A stretch of 64,000 nt of DNA from Lacisediminimonas profundi (GTDB taxonomy: Bacteria; Pseudomonadota; Gammaproteobacteria; Burkholderiales; Burkholderiaceae_D), in NCBI RefSeq assembly GCF_008831265.1, contig NZ_VTTH01000002.1, positions 864,700 to 928,699 of the forward strand, in the 5' to 3' direction. Positions 53,256 through 63,700 of this stretch are shown piece after piece. Both the position numbers and the translations under genes were made by a program. Under the pieces are notes generated by a model. It saw only the letters and a program-made list of their open reading frames with translations. It had not been told where the DNA came from and ran no database searches. The first letter of the stretch is position 1, and each line of letters starts with the position of its first letter.

Positions 53256-55376
53256 TTAGAAGCCGGTCCTGTCGAGCTGGGTATCCTGCTCAAGTATCTG
53301 TTTGCGCTGACGGAAACTTCTCTTTTCGGCGCGCGCCTGCGCCAGCTTCAGCAGCCACGGCGCCATCATCGCACCGATGCCGCTGGCCACGCCCGAAGCC
53401 GATCCTGCACCAAGGCCATGATCCAGCCGCGCGTTCCAGAAATGCAGCAAAAGTCCGGGCAGGAAGCGCCGGAACAATTCGTCGTCGGCGCAGGCAAAGC
53501 ACTGCACCGTGCCGGGATCTCCCTGGCGGGCGCAACGGCCCATCAACTGGCGGTCGATGCGGGCCAGGTCATTCGGCTCGCCGATGATCACATGCAGGCC
53601 GCCGGCCTGCCGCACCGGCTCGTCAAGGGCAATGTCGGTGCCGCGCCCTGCCATGTTGGTGGCGATCACGATCGAACCGGCCTCGCCTGCCCTGGCGACG
53701 ATGCCGGTCTCGAGCGCATGGTTGACCGCGTGCAGCAGCGGCACCCGCGCGCCAAGCGCCGGATCGATCGCGCACAGCCGCGCATGCAGCGCTTCGCTGG
53801 TGCACACGCTGCGCATGCCGATCAGCACCGCCCTGCCGGCAGTGGCCATGCCGATCGCGGCGCGCACGATGGCATCGAATTTGTCGTCCTCGTGACGGAA
53901 CACCTGCAGCGGCAGGAAGCTGCGCTGCACCGGCCGGTGGGTCGGGATGCGCACGGTGGCCAGGCGGTACACCCCCAGCAGTTCCGAGCGCGCTTCGTCG
54001 GCCGTGCCGGTCATGCCGCCCATTTTCGGGAACAAGCGGAAAAAGCGCTGGAAACTGCGCCGCGCCGAGACTTCGGTGGGCGGGGAAACCGGCAAGCCGT
54101 GCGCCACCTCCAGCACCTGCTGCATGCCGAGCGACAGCGTACGCTGCTCGGCCAGCCGCCCGGTCAGTTCATCGACCAGCACGATCTCCTCATCGCGGAT
54201 CACGAAGTGCCGGTTCAATTCGAGCAGATGGATCGCGTACAGCGCCTGCTCGGCCAGTTCATGCGCCCGCGCCGGGCTCTGCCAGAACGCCGAGAAATGG
54301 CTGGCCATTGCTTCGACCCGGTCGCGGCCTTCCTGGGTCAGGCTGACATGCCGCAAGGGCCGGTTCAGGTTGAAGTGGATTTCCGGCTCCAGCTTGCGCG
54401 CCATTTGCACGGCGCCGATCGCGGCCTGTTCCAGCGTATCGTCAGGCCGTTCGGAGGAAATGATCAGAGGGGTGACAGCCTCGTCGATCAGCACGCTGTC
54501 GGCCTCGTCGACGATTACCTGGGACAGGCCGCGCATGACGACGCCCGGGTAAGTAGCGTCGCCGCCCTGGCCGATGCAGCGCAGCGAAAAGCCGCTGCGG
54601 GTGGGCACCCGGCCCAGCGCCAGCTGGTCACGCAGGAAGTCGCCCAGCAATTCCTTGGCGGTGGTGTAGACGACGTCATGGCGGTAGGCTGCGGCCCGGC
54701 TGCCGAGCGGCGTCGCGCCATCTATATGGGTCACGCTCAGTCCGCAGAAAGCGAACAGCCTGGCCGCCAGTTCGGCATCGCGCGCGGCCAGGTAATCGTT
54801 GGCGGTCAATACATGCACTGGCCAGCCGCGCCAGGCGGCGGCGATGGCGGCCATGGTGGCGGTCAGGGTCTTGCCCTCGCCGGTCGCCATCTCGGCGATT
54901 TCGCCACGCAACAGGGTAAGCGCGCCCATCAGCTGCTCGGCATGGGGCGTCAGTCCGCTGACCCGCATCACGGCTGCCGCGGCGGCCGCCATGGCGTCGT
55001 CGGCCTCGGGTCCTTCGTGACCATCAGGGCCAGCCGCGATGCGGCATTCGCCGGCCACCCGCTGCAGCACCTCGCGCAGCGCCTGGTCGTCGAGTTGGTG
55101 ATAGGCCAACGCTGCATCCAGCACCCGCTGGCTGCGCTGGCGCAGTGCGTTCAAGGGATTGCGCCAGCGGCGGGCCCAGGCGGCGAAACGATAGCCCGCA
55201 TTGTCCAGCCACGGCCGGAATGGCGGCTCGCGGTGCGCTTCCAGCACGAACAGGCTTTCGCTGGGCAGGATCGATGACGGCCCCTCACTGAGCCCGGGCT
55301 GCAGGCCGGACTTCAGTCCGGTTTGCCGCAGCAGTGCGGCAAAGTCGGCATTGCCGATGTTGACCGGGGCGTTCAT
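53256..55376 (-). CDS. SecA-like ATPase, shortened C terminus
   Basis: A 706-residue SecA paralog starting ATG 55376, overlapping the upstream stop (TGATG). Motor motifs are intact: EMATGEGKT (162-170), TANDYLAARDAE, VIVDEADSVLIDEAVTPLII (D290-D293), MTGTADEARSELLGVYR, IATNMAGRGTD (573-581) and IDRQLMGRCARQGDPG (608-622). The preprotein cross-linking region between DEAD and MTGTAD is present. The chain ends in the first helix of the helical scaffold (QARAEKRSFRQRKQILEQDT), so the helical-wing domain and the C-terminal zinc tail of canonical SecA (about 900 residues) are missing. It has an extra 130-residue N-terminal extension without clear family. It is an accessory SecA, not the housekeeping copy. 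Confidence 0.88.
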   Translation of the reverse strand: MNAPVNIGNADFAALLRQTGLKSGLQPGLSEGPSSILPSESLFVLEAHREPPFRPWLDNAGYRFAAWARRWRNPLNALRQRSQRVLDAALAYHQLDDQALREVLQRVAGECRIAAGPDGHEGPEADDAMAAAAAAVMRVSGLTPHAEQLMGALTLLRGEIAEMATGEGKTLTATMAAIAAAWRGWPVHVLTANDYLAARDAELAARLFAFCGLSVTHIDGATPLGSRAAAYRHDVVYTTAKELLGDFLRDQLALGRVPTRSGFSLRCIGQGGDATYPGVVMRGLSQVIVDEADSVLIDEAVTPLIISSERPDDTLEQAAIGAVQMARKLEPEIHFNLNRPLRHVSLTQEGRDRVEAMASHFSAFWQSPARAHELAEQALYAIHLLELNRHFVIRDEEIVLVDELTGRLAEQRTLSLGMQQVLEVAHGLPVSPPTEVSARRSFQRFFRLFPKMGGMTGTADEARSELLGVYRLATVRIPTHRPVQRSFLPLQVFRHEDDKFDAIVRAAIGMATAGRAVLIGMRSVCTSEALHARLCAIDPALGARVPLLHAVNHALETGIVARAGEAGSIVIATNMAGRGTDIALDEPVRQAGGLHVIIGEPNDLARIDRQLMGRCARQGDPGTVQCFACADDELFRRFLPGLLLHFWNARLDHGLGAGSASGVASGIGAMMAPWLLKLAQARAEKRSFRQRKQILEQDTQLDRTGF

Positions 55377-57532
55377 CAGACTTGATACCTGCGCTGGAAG
55401 AACTGGCGCGCCTTGACCCACGCCTGCACCGCCAGCGGTGAAGCCGGTAGCTTGATCTTTATCCACCCGGAGCGGCCATTGCGCACGGCGTCCACCCCCG
55501 GCCGGCGTTGCGCTCCGGGCAAGTCGGCCTGCAGCAGGAAGAATGGCTCGGCGCTCTGTTTGCCGGAGGGGTCGGCCGTGGTCACCGCCACTTCTCCGCC
55601 CGCCAGCGGGCTGAGCGCGGCCGAGGGCAGGGTTTCGCTGGAATGGGGCACCAGCGTCAGGTTCTGCGCCGGGTACAGCGTTCCCCGCTCGCCTTCGAAG
55701 CGCACTTCCAGCGCGCGCCGGTCGGCGCCGGTCAGGATGGCGCCAGCCTCTTGCTGGATCACGCCGACGAAACGATGGCTGCGGTCATCGATCACCTGCC
55801 CCAGCTCGGCGCCGCGCTGGACCCAGGCGCCGCGCCGGAAATCCGATTCCGGGGCAAGCCAGTATCCGGCATGGGCGGCCTTCACCGTCAGCGCCGCCTT
55901 CTGTTTCAGCAGCGAGGCTTTCAGCTCGTCCAGTGTTTCGAGCCGCTGCTGCAGCGGCGCCTGGTCGACCCCTGATTCGCTGATCGCTTTCGCTTCCATC
56001 AGTTGGGCCTGCACGATCTGGGCCGAAACACCCGCTAATTCAATATCCAGTTCGGGATTGTCCAGTTCGAGAATCAGCGTGCCCGGCTCGACCCAGCTTC
56101 CTGATGCCACGTGCATGTTGCGGATCACGCCGCCGCCTTCGGTGAATACGCGCGTGAGCCTGACCGCTTCCGCGACGCCCGGCACGATGCGGTTGTCCGG
56201 AACAGGCACCAGCACGATTGCCAGCACCAGCGCGCCAAGGGCGAAGCCGCCGCGCCGCACCAGCAACTTGTGCTGGAACAGGAAGTATGGATTGGTCAGG
56301 GAGCGCCAGGCCTTCTGCAGCGGCGTCACGAAGGTAGTGATCATCAGCGCCAGCGCGACCAACAGCCCGATGCCGAAATAGGCGTCGGCGATGAACAGCA
56401 CGATGCCGAGCATCACCGTCAGCCGATAAATGTTGGAGGCGACAAAGAACGCCGCCAGCCAGAACGCGGTGGCGGGCGTCTTTTGCTCGGTGCCGCTGTC
56501 GTCCATCGCCAGCACGCGGCGCCGGAACCAGCCATTGAACTGGGACTTGGCCTGCTCGTGCAGGTTGGGCACGCCGATCAGGTCGGACAGGATGTAATAG
56601 CCGTCGAAGCGCATCAGCGGATTGATGTTGAAGACCAGCGTGTAGATCGCGGTCGAAAACATCAGGTTGTATGCGATCTCGTTGACCACGCCCGGCGGCG
56701 AATTGGCCCAGACGATGGTCGCCGCGGACGCCACCACCATGTCGGTCAGCATGCCCGCCGCGCCGATCAGCGCGCGCTTGCGCGAATCGCGCATGGCCCA
56801 ACTGGACGAGACATCGACATAAGGCAGGGGCGTCAACATCAGCAACATCACGCCCATGGTGCGGACCTCGCCTCCAAAACGCTTGCACATGGCGGCGTGC
56901 CCCAGTTCATGCAGGCCCTTGGCGACAAAAATCGCCAGGTAGAGCAGCACGACATTGTCGGCCTGCAGCAGGGTCTCGGCCTGATTCCAGGCGCGCGAGC
57001 CGCCGCCGATCAGTTCGACCAATCCCCATCCCGCCAGCAGCAGCACCAGCACGGCGCTGGCCGGGCTGATCAGCAAGCGGATCAGGGGCATGCCCTTGCG
57101 CAGCCACGGTTCGGGATCGACCAGCGGGATCCGCATGAACATCATTTCGGACATCCGCGCCGGCAAGGGCTTGCGCTTTTTCTGTTCCTCGCGCTCCAGC
57201 AGCCGGCCTTCGTCGGCGTTGCCAGCGATCATGATCAGGTTGTTGCGGTACAGGCTGGACAGCAACTGGAACACATCCTCCTGTCCCGGCGTTTCCAGTG
57301 GATCGGACTCTATCGACTCGCGCCAGACATCATCGACCCTGGCGTCGACCGACAGGCGGGTGAGGAAGCGCCAGGTGGCGGGACTGACGCGGTGGAAGCT
57401 GTTGTGGGTGCGCTCGTGCAGGACATACCAGGGCTCGTTGCGGTAACGGTGCAGACGCACGGATACCGTCGGGCGCAGGCCCAGGCGGAGATCCGCGATG
57501 CGGTACCAGTTATCCGAGAACGTCTTGCCCAT
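55376..57532 (-). CDS. PqqD-like/M50 (site-2-protease-like)/HlyD fusion protein
   Basis: A 718-residue membrane protein. Residues about 15-105 resemble PqqD-type peptide-binding domains (LRPTVSVRLHRYRNEPWYVLH, FHRVSPATWRFLTRL). A multi-span M50 domain follows (about 140-400) with HELGH at 208-212 and the partner motif NPLMRFDGYYILSD at 304-317 (Asp310), so the metalloprotease site is intact. After a further membrane helix near 440-455, the C-terminal 260 residues are HlyD-like with a coiled-coil hairpin. M50 enzymes cleave peptide bonds in or near membranes; fused HlyD suggests coupling to export. The start 57532 has AAGGAAGG. Confidence 0.87.
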   Translation of the reverse strand: MGKTFSDNWYRIADLRLGLRPTVSVRLHRYRNEPWYVLHERTHNSFHRVSPATWRFLTRLSVDARVDDVWRESIESDPLETPGQEDVFQLLSSLYRNNLIMIAGNADEGRLLEREEQKKRKPLPARMSEMMFMRIPLVDPEPWLRKGMPLIRLLISPASAVLVLLLAGWGLVELIGGGSRAWNQAETLLQADNVVLLYLAIFVAKGLHELGHAAMCKRFGGEVRTMGVMLLMLTPLPYVDVSSSWAMRDSRKRALIGAAGMLTDMVVASAATIVWANSPPGVVNEIAYNLMFSTAIYTLVFNINPLMRFDGYYILSDLIGVPNLHEQAKSQFNGWFRRRVLAMDDSGTEQKTPATAFWLAAFFVASNIYRLTVMLGIVLFIADAYFGIGLLVALALMITTFVTPLQKAWRSLTNPYFLFQHKLLVRRGGFALGALVLAIVLVPVPDNRIVPGVAEAVRLTRVFTEGGGVIRNMHVASGSWVEPGTLILELDNPELDIELAGVSAQIVQAQLMEAKAISESGVDQAPLQQRLETLDELKASLLKQKAALTVKAAHAGYWLAPESDFRRGAWVQRGAELGQVIDDRSHRFVGVIQQEAGAILTGADRRALEVRFEGERGTLYPAQNLTLVPHSSETLPSAALSPLAGGEVAVTTADPSGKQSAEPFFLLQADLPGAQRRPGVDAVRNGRSGWIKIKLPASPLAVQAWVKARQFFQRRYQV

Positions 57533-57570
57533 GCTGCCTTCCTTGCGGAGTTGACATCACCGTCCCGCGA

Positions 57571-58506
57571 TCAGCGTTTTTGCGGGCCGAGCAGCAGCCG
57601 GGCCGTCATGCCGGCCCGCACCGGCGTACGGCCGGGAACCAGTTCCACCTTCACTTCACGCAGGCCGCTGGCGGCATCCACCACCGGCGACACGAACAGC
57701 ACCTTGCCCTGCACGGGCTTGTTGTCGGCCACGGTCAGGCCAACCTTGTCGCCTGCCTTCAGGTGCTCGACCTGCGCCGATGGCACGTTGGCCACGAACA
57801 GGATCTTGCTCAGGTCGCACAGCTTCATCGCCGGTTCGTTGGCCTGCACGCTTTCGCCGACCTGCCGCAGTATCTTGGTGACGATACCGGGCACCGGCGC
57901 ACGCAAGGAACGGCGGTCGAAGTTTTCGCGGGTGGTCAGGTAGTCGAGCCGCTCCATTTCCTTGGCGGCCTTGAGTCGGGCGACGTCGTTGACGGCCAGT
58001 TCATGCGCCAGTTCGCGGTTCTGCAATTCTTCACGGCTGATGCCCTGCGTGCTGTTGAATACTTCCCGCGCCGCGCTGGCCTGCTGCGCCGCCGTCGTCA
58101 TCCGTGCCTGCGCAGCCGACAGTTCGGCATTGCTTTTCCACTGGACCAGGCGCCGTTCGACTTCAAGCGCCTCGGCGGAATTGTCGAGGCTGACCAGCAC
58201 CTGCCCCGGCTTTACCACGCTGCCTTCCGCAACCCGCAGTTGCCCGATCCGGCCGGTCAGCGGGAACCCCAGGCTGAGATCGTTATGGCAGCGGGTGATG
58301 CCTTTCACCGACAACTCGCCGGAATCAGCGGCGGGCAGCTTTGCCACGGGCGCCGGATCGGCCGGCAGTGTCGCAGCGGCCGGCCGCATTGGCGGCTGCT
58401 GTTGCGCATGCGCAGCCGAGGCTGCCAGCGCCAACAGTGCGGCCAGAACTGGTTGCACTGGCAGCACTGATAACCAGGATCCTGCGCTTCGTCGTTGTCG
58501 TGTCAT
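57571..58506 (-). CDS. HlyD/RND-type periplasmic adaptor
   Basis: A 311-residue secreted adaptor with signal peptide ending near SAAHAQ. It has the lipoyl/beta-barrel pattern GFPLTGRIGQLRVAEGSVVKPGQVLVSLDN, a central coiled coil (about 110-190) and a membrane-proximal domain ending VRAGMTARLLLG. Such proteins bridge an inner-membrane pump and a TolC channel. It lies 22 bases after the TolC gene and 39 before the M50-HlyD gene, inside the cluster. It is the third HlyD-type module in the cluster. Confidence 0.9.
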   Translation of the reverse strand: MTRQRRSAGSWLSVLPVQPVLAALLALAASAAHAQQQPPMRPAAATLPADPAPVAKLPAADSGELSVKGITRCHNDLSLGFPLTGRIGQLRVAEGSVVKPGQVLVSLDNSAEALEVERRLVQWKSNAELSAAQARMTTAAQQASAAREVFNSTQGISREELQNRELAHELAVNDVARLKAAKEMERLDYLTTRENFDRRSLRAPVPGIVTKILRQVGESVQANEPAMKLCDLSKILFVANVPSAQVEHLKAGDKVGLTVADNKPVQGKVLFVSPVVDAASGLREVKVELVPGRTPVRAGMTARLLLGPQKR

Positions 58507-58527
58507 GGGACTCTTGATCTGCTTGTT

Positions 58528-60186
58528 CTATTGTTCCAGGCCGAGGCGCACCAGCACATTGCCCTGCACCTGCGACACCATGAAACTGGCGCGGTTGGCA
58601 ATCACGATACTGTCGGCCAATGCCTCTTCGGCCACCAACAGATCGAGCTGCCGCTTCATCAGGTCGAGCGCCGACTTGCGGCCTTCCCTGACCAGGCCTT
58701 CATCTATGCGCAGCAACTCGCGCTGCGCCCGGGCGTTTTCCTGCTGCCGCGCTACCTGCTGCAGACCCTTGTCCAGCACCGCCATGCTGCTCTCCACCTC
58801 GTTGGCGATCCTCTGCTCGACGGCGGATTTCGCCAGCCCGGCCTGCTGGCGCCGCACTGCGGCCGTCTCGTATTCGCTGCTGCGCTTCTGGTCGCCTTGC
58901 AGGAAATAGCGAAACTGCAAGCCGACCGACCAGGTGTTATAGGGCGAGCCGGTGAACAGGTAATCATTGGGGGCGCGGTAATAACGGGCCAGGTCGTCCA
59001 CCCCGTAGCGCAGCGACAGGCTGAGTTCGGGCAGCAACTGGTTGCGCGCAAACTCCACCCTGATGTCTTCCCGCTCCTCTTTCAGCCGGTTGACCCGCAA
59101 TTCCGGTCGCCGGGACAAGGACAGTTCCAGCGGGCTGAGCGAGGATGCCTCACCCTGCACGCCGGAGCCGGGGGCGGAGACCGGAGCAGGCGCCAGCATT
59201 ACCACCGGGTCGGAAGGCACGGTGCGGCGGGCGCGCAGGCTGCTGCCGCTGTCGCGCTCGCGCGCCGCGATCATGGCACGGAACGTATTGAGTTGCTCTT
59301 CGTAGTCCTGCTGCGCCTGCGCCAGTTGCGAGCGGCGCTGCGCCGCAGTCGATTCCATGTCCTGCACGTCGAATGCGGATTTCAGCCCACGTTCCTGCTG
59401 GCGCCGGACTTCGGCCAGCAAGCGCTCTGCAATCGCGCTGGCCTCGGTGCGCAAGCGCGCACGCTCGCGCGCCCGCTGGACGTTGAAGTAAGCAGAAACC
59501 CCGTCCATCACGCGCTGGCTGACTACTTGGCGCAGCATTTCACGCGCCACCATCTGTTCGCGCTCGGCGATCCGGATCGCGGCATTGGTGGCCGCGATGC
59601 CGCCGCCGCGCAGCAGCGGCTGGGTCAGCTTGGCGCCAAGGTTGGAACGGTATTCAGGCCCGGTGATGCCGATGCCGGCCTGCAGGCTGTTGGTGGAGCG
59701 CGACACGTTATAGGAGAACTCGACGTCGGCCCCGGTAGCGGTCTTCAAGTTGATGCCGGATTTCAATTGCCCGATCCGCGACGCGTAGTCGGCGGTGCCG
59801 GCGCGCTGCAGGATTTCGCTGGACGAGTTCTGCATGCGGCTGGACTCCAGCTCGCTGGTGGCAAAGAAGGAGGGTTCGAAAATCGCCGCCGCTCCCTTCA
59901 CGCCGTGCTCGGCGATCGCCGCTTCGTAGCGCTGGATCAGTACCGACTCGTCGGCCACCGCGATCAATCCGGCAAACGCCTTCAGGCTGACCGGCTCCGC
60001 GGCGTCGGTGTCGGCTTCTGATTTGGCCCCGGACTGCGTCACGCCGCCCGGACGGCTGACCTTCGTCGCCAACGCCAGCGATGCCGGGGCCGGGGCCGGC
60101 GCCCTGCCCGCAACCTGTGCGGGCACTTCGGCAACCACGATGCTTCCAAGGACGGCCAGGATGCTCGCCAGACGGAACCGCTTCAT
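58528..60186 (-). CDS. TolC-family outer-membrane channel protein
   Basis: A 552-residue outer-membrane efflux protein. A signal peptide (MKRFRLASILAVLGSIVVAEVPAQ) leads to a 65-residue Ala-rich segment, then the two-repeat TolC fold with coiled-coil-rich regions (REQMVAREMLRQVVSQRVMDG; LRVNRLKEEREDIRVEFARNQ in pieces). It is the only outer-membrane protein of the cluster, and so the likely exit channel. The ATG 60186 is preceded in frame by GTG, which could also be used. It lies 9 bases downstream of the DUF3467 gene. Confidence 0.9.
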   Translation of the reverse strand: MKRFRLASILAVLGSIVVAEVPAQVAGRAPAPAPASLALATKVSRPGGVTQSGAKSEADTDAAEPVSLKAFAGLIAVADESVLIQRYEAAIAEHGVKGAAAIFEPSFFATSELESSRMQNSSSEILQRAGTADYASRIGQLKSGINLKTATGADVEFSYNVSRSTNSLQAGIGITGPEYRSNLGAKLTQPLLRGGGIAATNAAIRIAEREQMVAREMLRQVVSQRVMDGVSAYFNVQRARERARLRTEASAIAERLLAEVRRQQERGLKSAFDVQDMESTAAQRRSQLAQAQQDYEEQLNTFRAMIAARERDSGSSLRARRTVPSDPVVMLAPAPVSAPGSGVQGEASSLSPLELSLSRRPELRVNRLKEEREDIRVEFARNQLLPELSLSLRYGVDDLARYYRAPNDYLFTGSPYNTWSVGLQFRYFLQGDQKRSSEYETAAVRRQQAGLAKSAVEQRIANEVESSMAVLDKGLQQVARQQENARAQRELLRIDEGLVREGRKSALDLMKRQLDLLVAEEALADSIVIANRASFMVSQVQGNVLVRLGLEQ

Positions 60187-60195
60187 CACCCGATA

Positions 60196-60558
60196 CTAGA
60201 CAATCTTGCCGACCTTGGTCTCGTATTCCTGCAATACGCGTTGCAGCGTCTCGACGAAATTCTTGGCCACCGACGGCGTCATGATGATCCGGGACGACAG
60301 CGCGATCACGATCTCGTCGCCGACCGATCCCCAGGTCTGGTTGGTGCCGAACAGCAGGGTCACTTCATCCTTGCTCATGCCGACATTGGCGACATTGGCG
60401 TAGTGGCTGGCCATATTGCGGTCGTCGAAACGGACCCGCACCTTGCGGTCTTCGCCCGCGCCTTGCGCCGGGCCTGGCTGCGCTGCCTGCGCTGCTGCAT
60501 TCACGTCCAGCACATCCTCCTGGCCGGCAGCCTTGGCGTCGTTCTGCTTGGTAGTCAT
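60196..60558 (-). CDS. DUF3467-family small protein
   Basis: A 120-residue cytosolic protein. The last 80 residues match DUF3467: VRFDDRNMASHYANVANVG, VTLLFGTNQTWGSVGDEIVIALSSRIIMTPSVAKNFVETL. An Ala/Gln/Pro-rich N-terminal tail (about 40) is extra. Function of the family is unknown; it is often encoded beside exporter or surface-protein genes. The start 60558 has GGGAGGGAAG. Located between the giant protein gene and the TolC gene, it is probably a cytosolic accessory or chaperone; this is inferred. Confidence 0.85.
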   Translation of the reverse strand: MTTKQNDAKAAGQEDVLDVNAAAQAAQPGPAQGAGEDRKVRVRFDDRNMASHYANVANVGMSKDEVTLLFGTNQTWGSVGDEIVIALSSRIIMTPSVAKNFVETLQRVLQEYETKVGKIV

Positions 60559-60660
60559 CCTGCTTCCCTCCCCATTGTCCAAAGGAAAATTATTCTAAGC
60601 GGTAAAGCCCTTGTCCGTCATGCAAAATCCAGCTTCCCCGCGACGAATTTTGTGCTGCGA

Positions 60661-60688
60661 CGCCGGACCGTTTTCATCCGGTCCGGCG
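60661..60688 (-). terminator. Hairpin between giant gene and DUF3467 gene
   Basis: CGCCGGACC / GGTCCGGCG, perfect 9-bp arms, 10-base loop, 27 bases after the giant gene's stop on the minus strand. There is no T run, so it may attenuate or stabilise rather than fully terminate. Confidence 0.55.
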
Positions 60689-60714
60689 GTCCGCACTGGC
60701 CTCGTCATGCCGGC

Positions 60715-63700
60715 CTATTTCGACTTCCCGAGCGCCTTGCCGTTGTTTCCCTTGTCCGCTGCCGCGGCGGCCGGCGGCACGACGGCCGGCTGCGTTTGGG
60801 CGGGGCTGGTTGCGGTGGCGATCTGCTGCAGTACGGTCACGATGGAAGGCGTGCTCGCGGCCGGGACTGCAATGCCAAGCGCAGCCAGGATCGAGACCGG
60901 CTGGGCGACCACTGTTGTGCTGCTGGTAGCCGTGATCGCCGTCACCGCCGTCACCGATGCAGCAACTGGCGGCGCGCCGACTTGCCCGGCGGTGCTGGAG
61001 ACGGTCACCGTAGCCGTCGGCTCGATGGCCGGCGTGGCGGTCGGGACAGGATCGATCACCGTCGCCGTCAGCGTCAGCGGCTCGCGGATCGGCGTGGTCA
61101 GGCTGGTGATCACCGGACCGGCCGTCAGCGGAACAGGCAGCCCGATGTCGCCGCTCGCGTCCGTGCTGGCGGTCGTGGTCACGCTCGCCAGCGGCTCATC
61201 GTAACGACCATGGTAGCCATGGTGGCCGTTGTCGTGCTCGAAGTCCCACAGGTGGCGTTCGAGATCGAAGTGATGCCGGATATGGATCGCCTGGTGCCGC
61301 AAATTGATGACCTGGCCCGCAGCCGGCGGCGTGTTGCTGTCGGAATGGGTCTTCGAATCGTAGCGGATGCGGCCTTCGCTCGACAGCCAGATCGCGCCAT
61401 CGCCACGATTCCAGATCCCCTGGCTGCCGACCGTGAAGCCGATCGCATCGTGAAGGTAGATGCCGCCGCTCAGCGCATTGCGGGCGCTGACGATCTGCGC
61501 ATTCACATTGATGTTATGGCGCAGGTCGTAGTAGCGATGGTTCAGGTGGTGCCAGACATGATCCGTCGGCCGGTCGAAGTCGTCGTACCAGTCGGGTACG
61601 AAGTGCTCCTCGGTAGCAGGCGGAATCTTGCGGCGGTCGTCCTGGTCGTACTTGTCTTGTCCGAGCGCCTTGCCGTTGCCCATGCCCGGCTCGTCGTCGC
61701 CATAGGAACTGGCATCGTAATACCAGCCCGAGGCGTCCTTGAACTTGTGGCTGTTGTCGCGCTGGTCGTGATAGAAGGACTCGCGCTGGTCGTCGTATTC
61801 GTCCTCGTGATAGTCGTAATAGCGGTTGAAGCCGATGCCGCGCGCCGCATCCATGGTCAGGATGTTCGTCACGATCAGGTCTTCTTCCGCCACCGTGTTA
61901 TCGATGATGGCCATGCCGGTACGCAGCGTGACGGTATTGGCCGCCTCGACCCGGTCCAGGCGGATATGCCCGGCGGCATCCATGGTGGCGCTGTCCGACG
62001 CCTGCACCAGGGTGTCGGCATCTTCCATCGTGAAAGCGCCGGCCAGCAGGGTGACGCTGATCCGGGTCGCTTGCAACCGCGAGGAATCGTTCATCGTGCC
62101 GGCGCCGCCGGTGATGGTCAGGGTCAGCGCGTTGCCCGCAAGTACCACAGCGTCCTGGCTCAGCACCAGGTCGGAGCCGATCGTGCCGATCAGATCGGTG
62201 CCGGCGCTGACCAGGGTCTGGCCAGTCATCAGCCAGTCGGCGCCGACGTCGAGCTGCAGCGTGGTCGCGACCGTGATCTTCGCCCGGTCGGCCAGGATCA
62301 GGTCCTCGCCGGTCGTCAATGAAGCCGAGGAATGCACGCTCAGCTGCGCATCGCCCGCAAGCACCATATCCCGGCCGACGGCGAGGTCGAGCGGACCGCC
62401 GACTGTCAGGCTGGCTGAATCCTGCAGGCCGAGGTTGCCGCCGATCTGCAGGGAGGCCATGCCCGTGACGTCGATCGCTGCGCTGTCTTGCAGGCGCAGG
62501 TCGTTGCCGATTGCGGCCTCCAGGTCGGCGCCGACCGTCATGCGTGAGTCGGCCCGCATCAGCACATCGGACGAGACGTCGAGCGCAGTGTCACCGCTCG
62601 AATCGATACGCACGCCGTCGCCGCTGCTCAAGCTTCCGCCCTGCACGTTCAGATTGATGACCGTCGCCGTCAGCGTTGCCCCGGTATCGAGCAGCACATC
62701 GCCGCCGGCGGCCGAGACCGTCAGCGTATCCACTGCAAACAAGGCCGACGCCGTGTTGATGGCGATGCTGCCGTCACTGGTGGCGAGGATGAAGTCCTCA
62801 CCCGAGCGGGCCTGGGATGCGTCCACCATAGTGACATCGCCGCTGCCGATCGCCACCGACATGTCGCCGTCCGCCAGCATGGAGGCGTGCGTCAGTGCCA
62901 GGTCGCCGGTGCCGATGGTCAGCGTGAGTTGCTGGCCGGAGCTCATTTCCGCACTGTCGGCCAGCGTGACGTTGCCGACATTCACCGCCATCGTCAGGTC
63001 TCCGCCTTCGGTGCGCATCACCGCACCGTTCGACAGGCTCAGGTTGCCCTGCACGAAGCCGTTCAAGGCGCCGCTGATGAGCATCGTGGCATTGTCGGCC
63101 ATGCTCAGGTTGCCCGTGGCAACCGTCAGGTCCAGCGAAGCCGCCGTCACCGATGCCAGGGAACCGACGCTCACATCGCCGTCGCCGGCCGTCAGCGTCA
63201 TGCCTTCAGCCGCAGCCAGTACTGCCTGCGTCGAGAAGCTGATGTCGCCGGCATCCACCGTGAACAGCATGCCCTCGCCGGCCGTCATCGATGCGCGGTC
63301 GGCGAAGCTGACGTTGCCGGTGCCGACTTCGAAGGTCAGTTGCTGTGCCGCTGCCATCACGGCATCGGTCGAGAAGCTGGTGTCACCCGTGCCAACCGTC
63401 ACCGTCATGCCGGCCCCGGCCGTCATACTGGCTTCGGTCGCGAAGCTCAGGTTGCCGGTACCGATCGTGACCACGGCTTCACCGCTGGAGGCCATACGGG
63501 CGCGGTCCGCGAAGCTGACGTCGCCAGTGCCAACCGACAGGGTCAGTTGCTGTGCGGCCGACATCAGCGCATCGGTACCGAAGCTCACGTTGCCGGTGTT
63601 CACTGCCAGCGTCAGGTTCTGGTCCGACGTCATCTCGGCCGAATCGGAAGCCGTGACGCTGCCGACATTCACCGCCATCGTCAGGTCGCCGCCTTCGGTG

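Noticed and set aside
53235..55277. Long open frame on the plus strand opposite the SecA-like gene
   Set aside because: A shadow of high-GC third-position bias; composition is Arg/His/Gln/Gly-rich without domains, and the minus-strand protein has clear motifs.
57571..60186. Classical type I secretion system or RND pump
   Set aside because: HlyD and TolC are present, but neither an ABC ATPase nor an RND pump gene is in the cluster.
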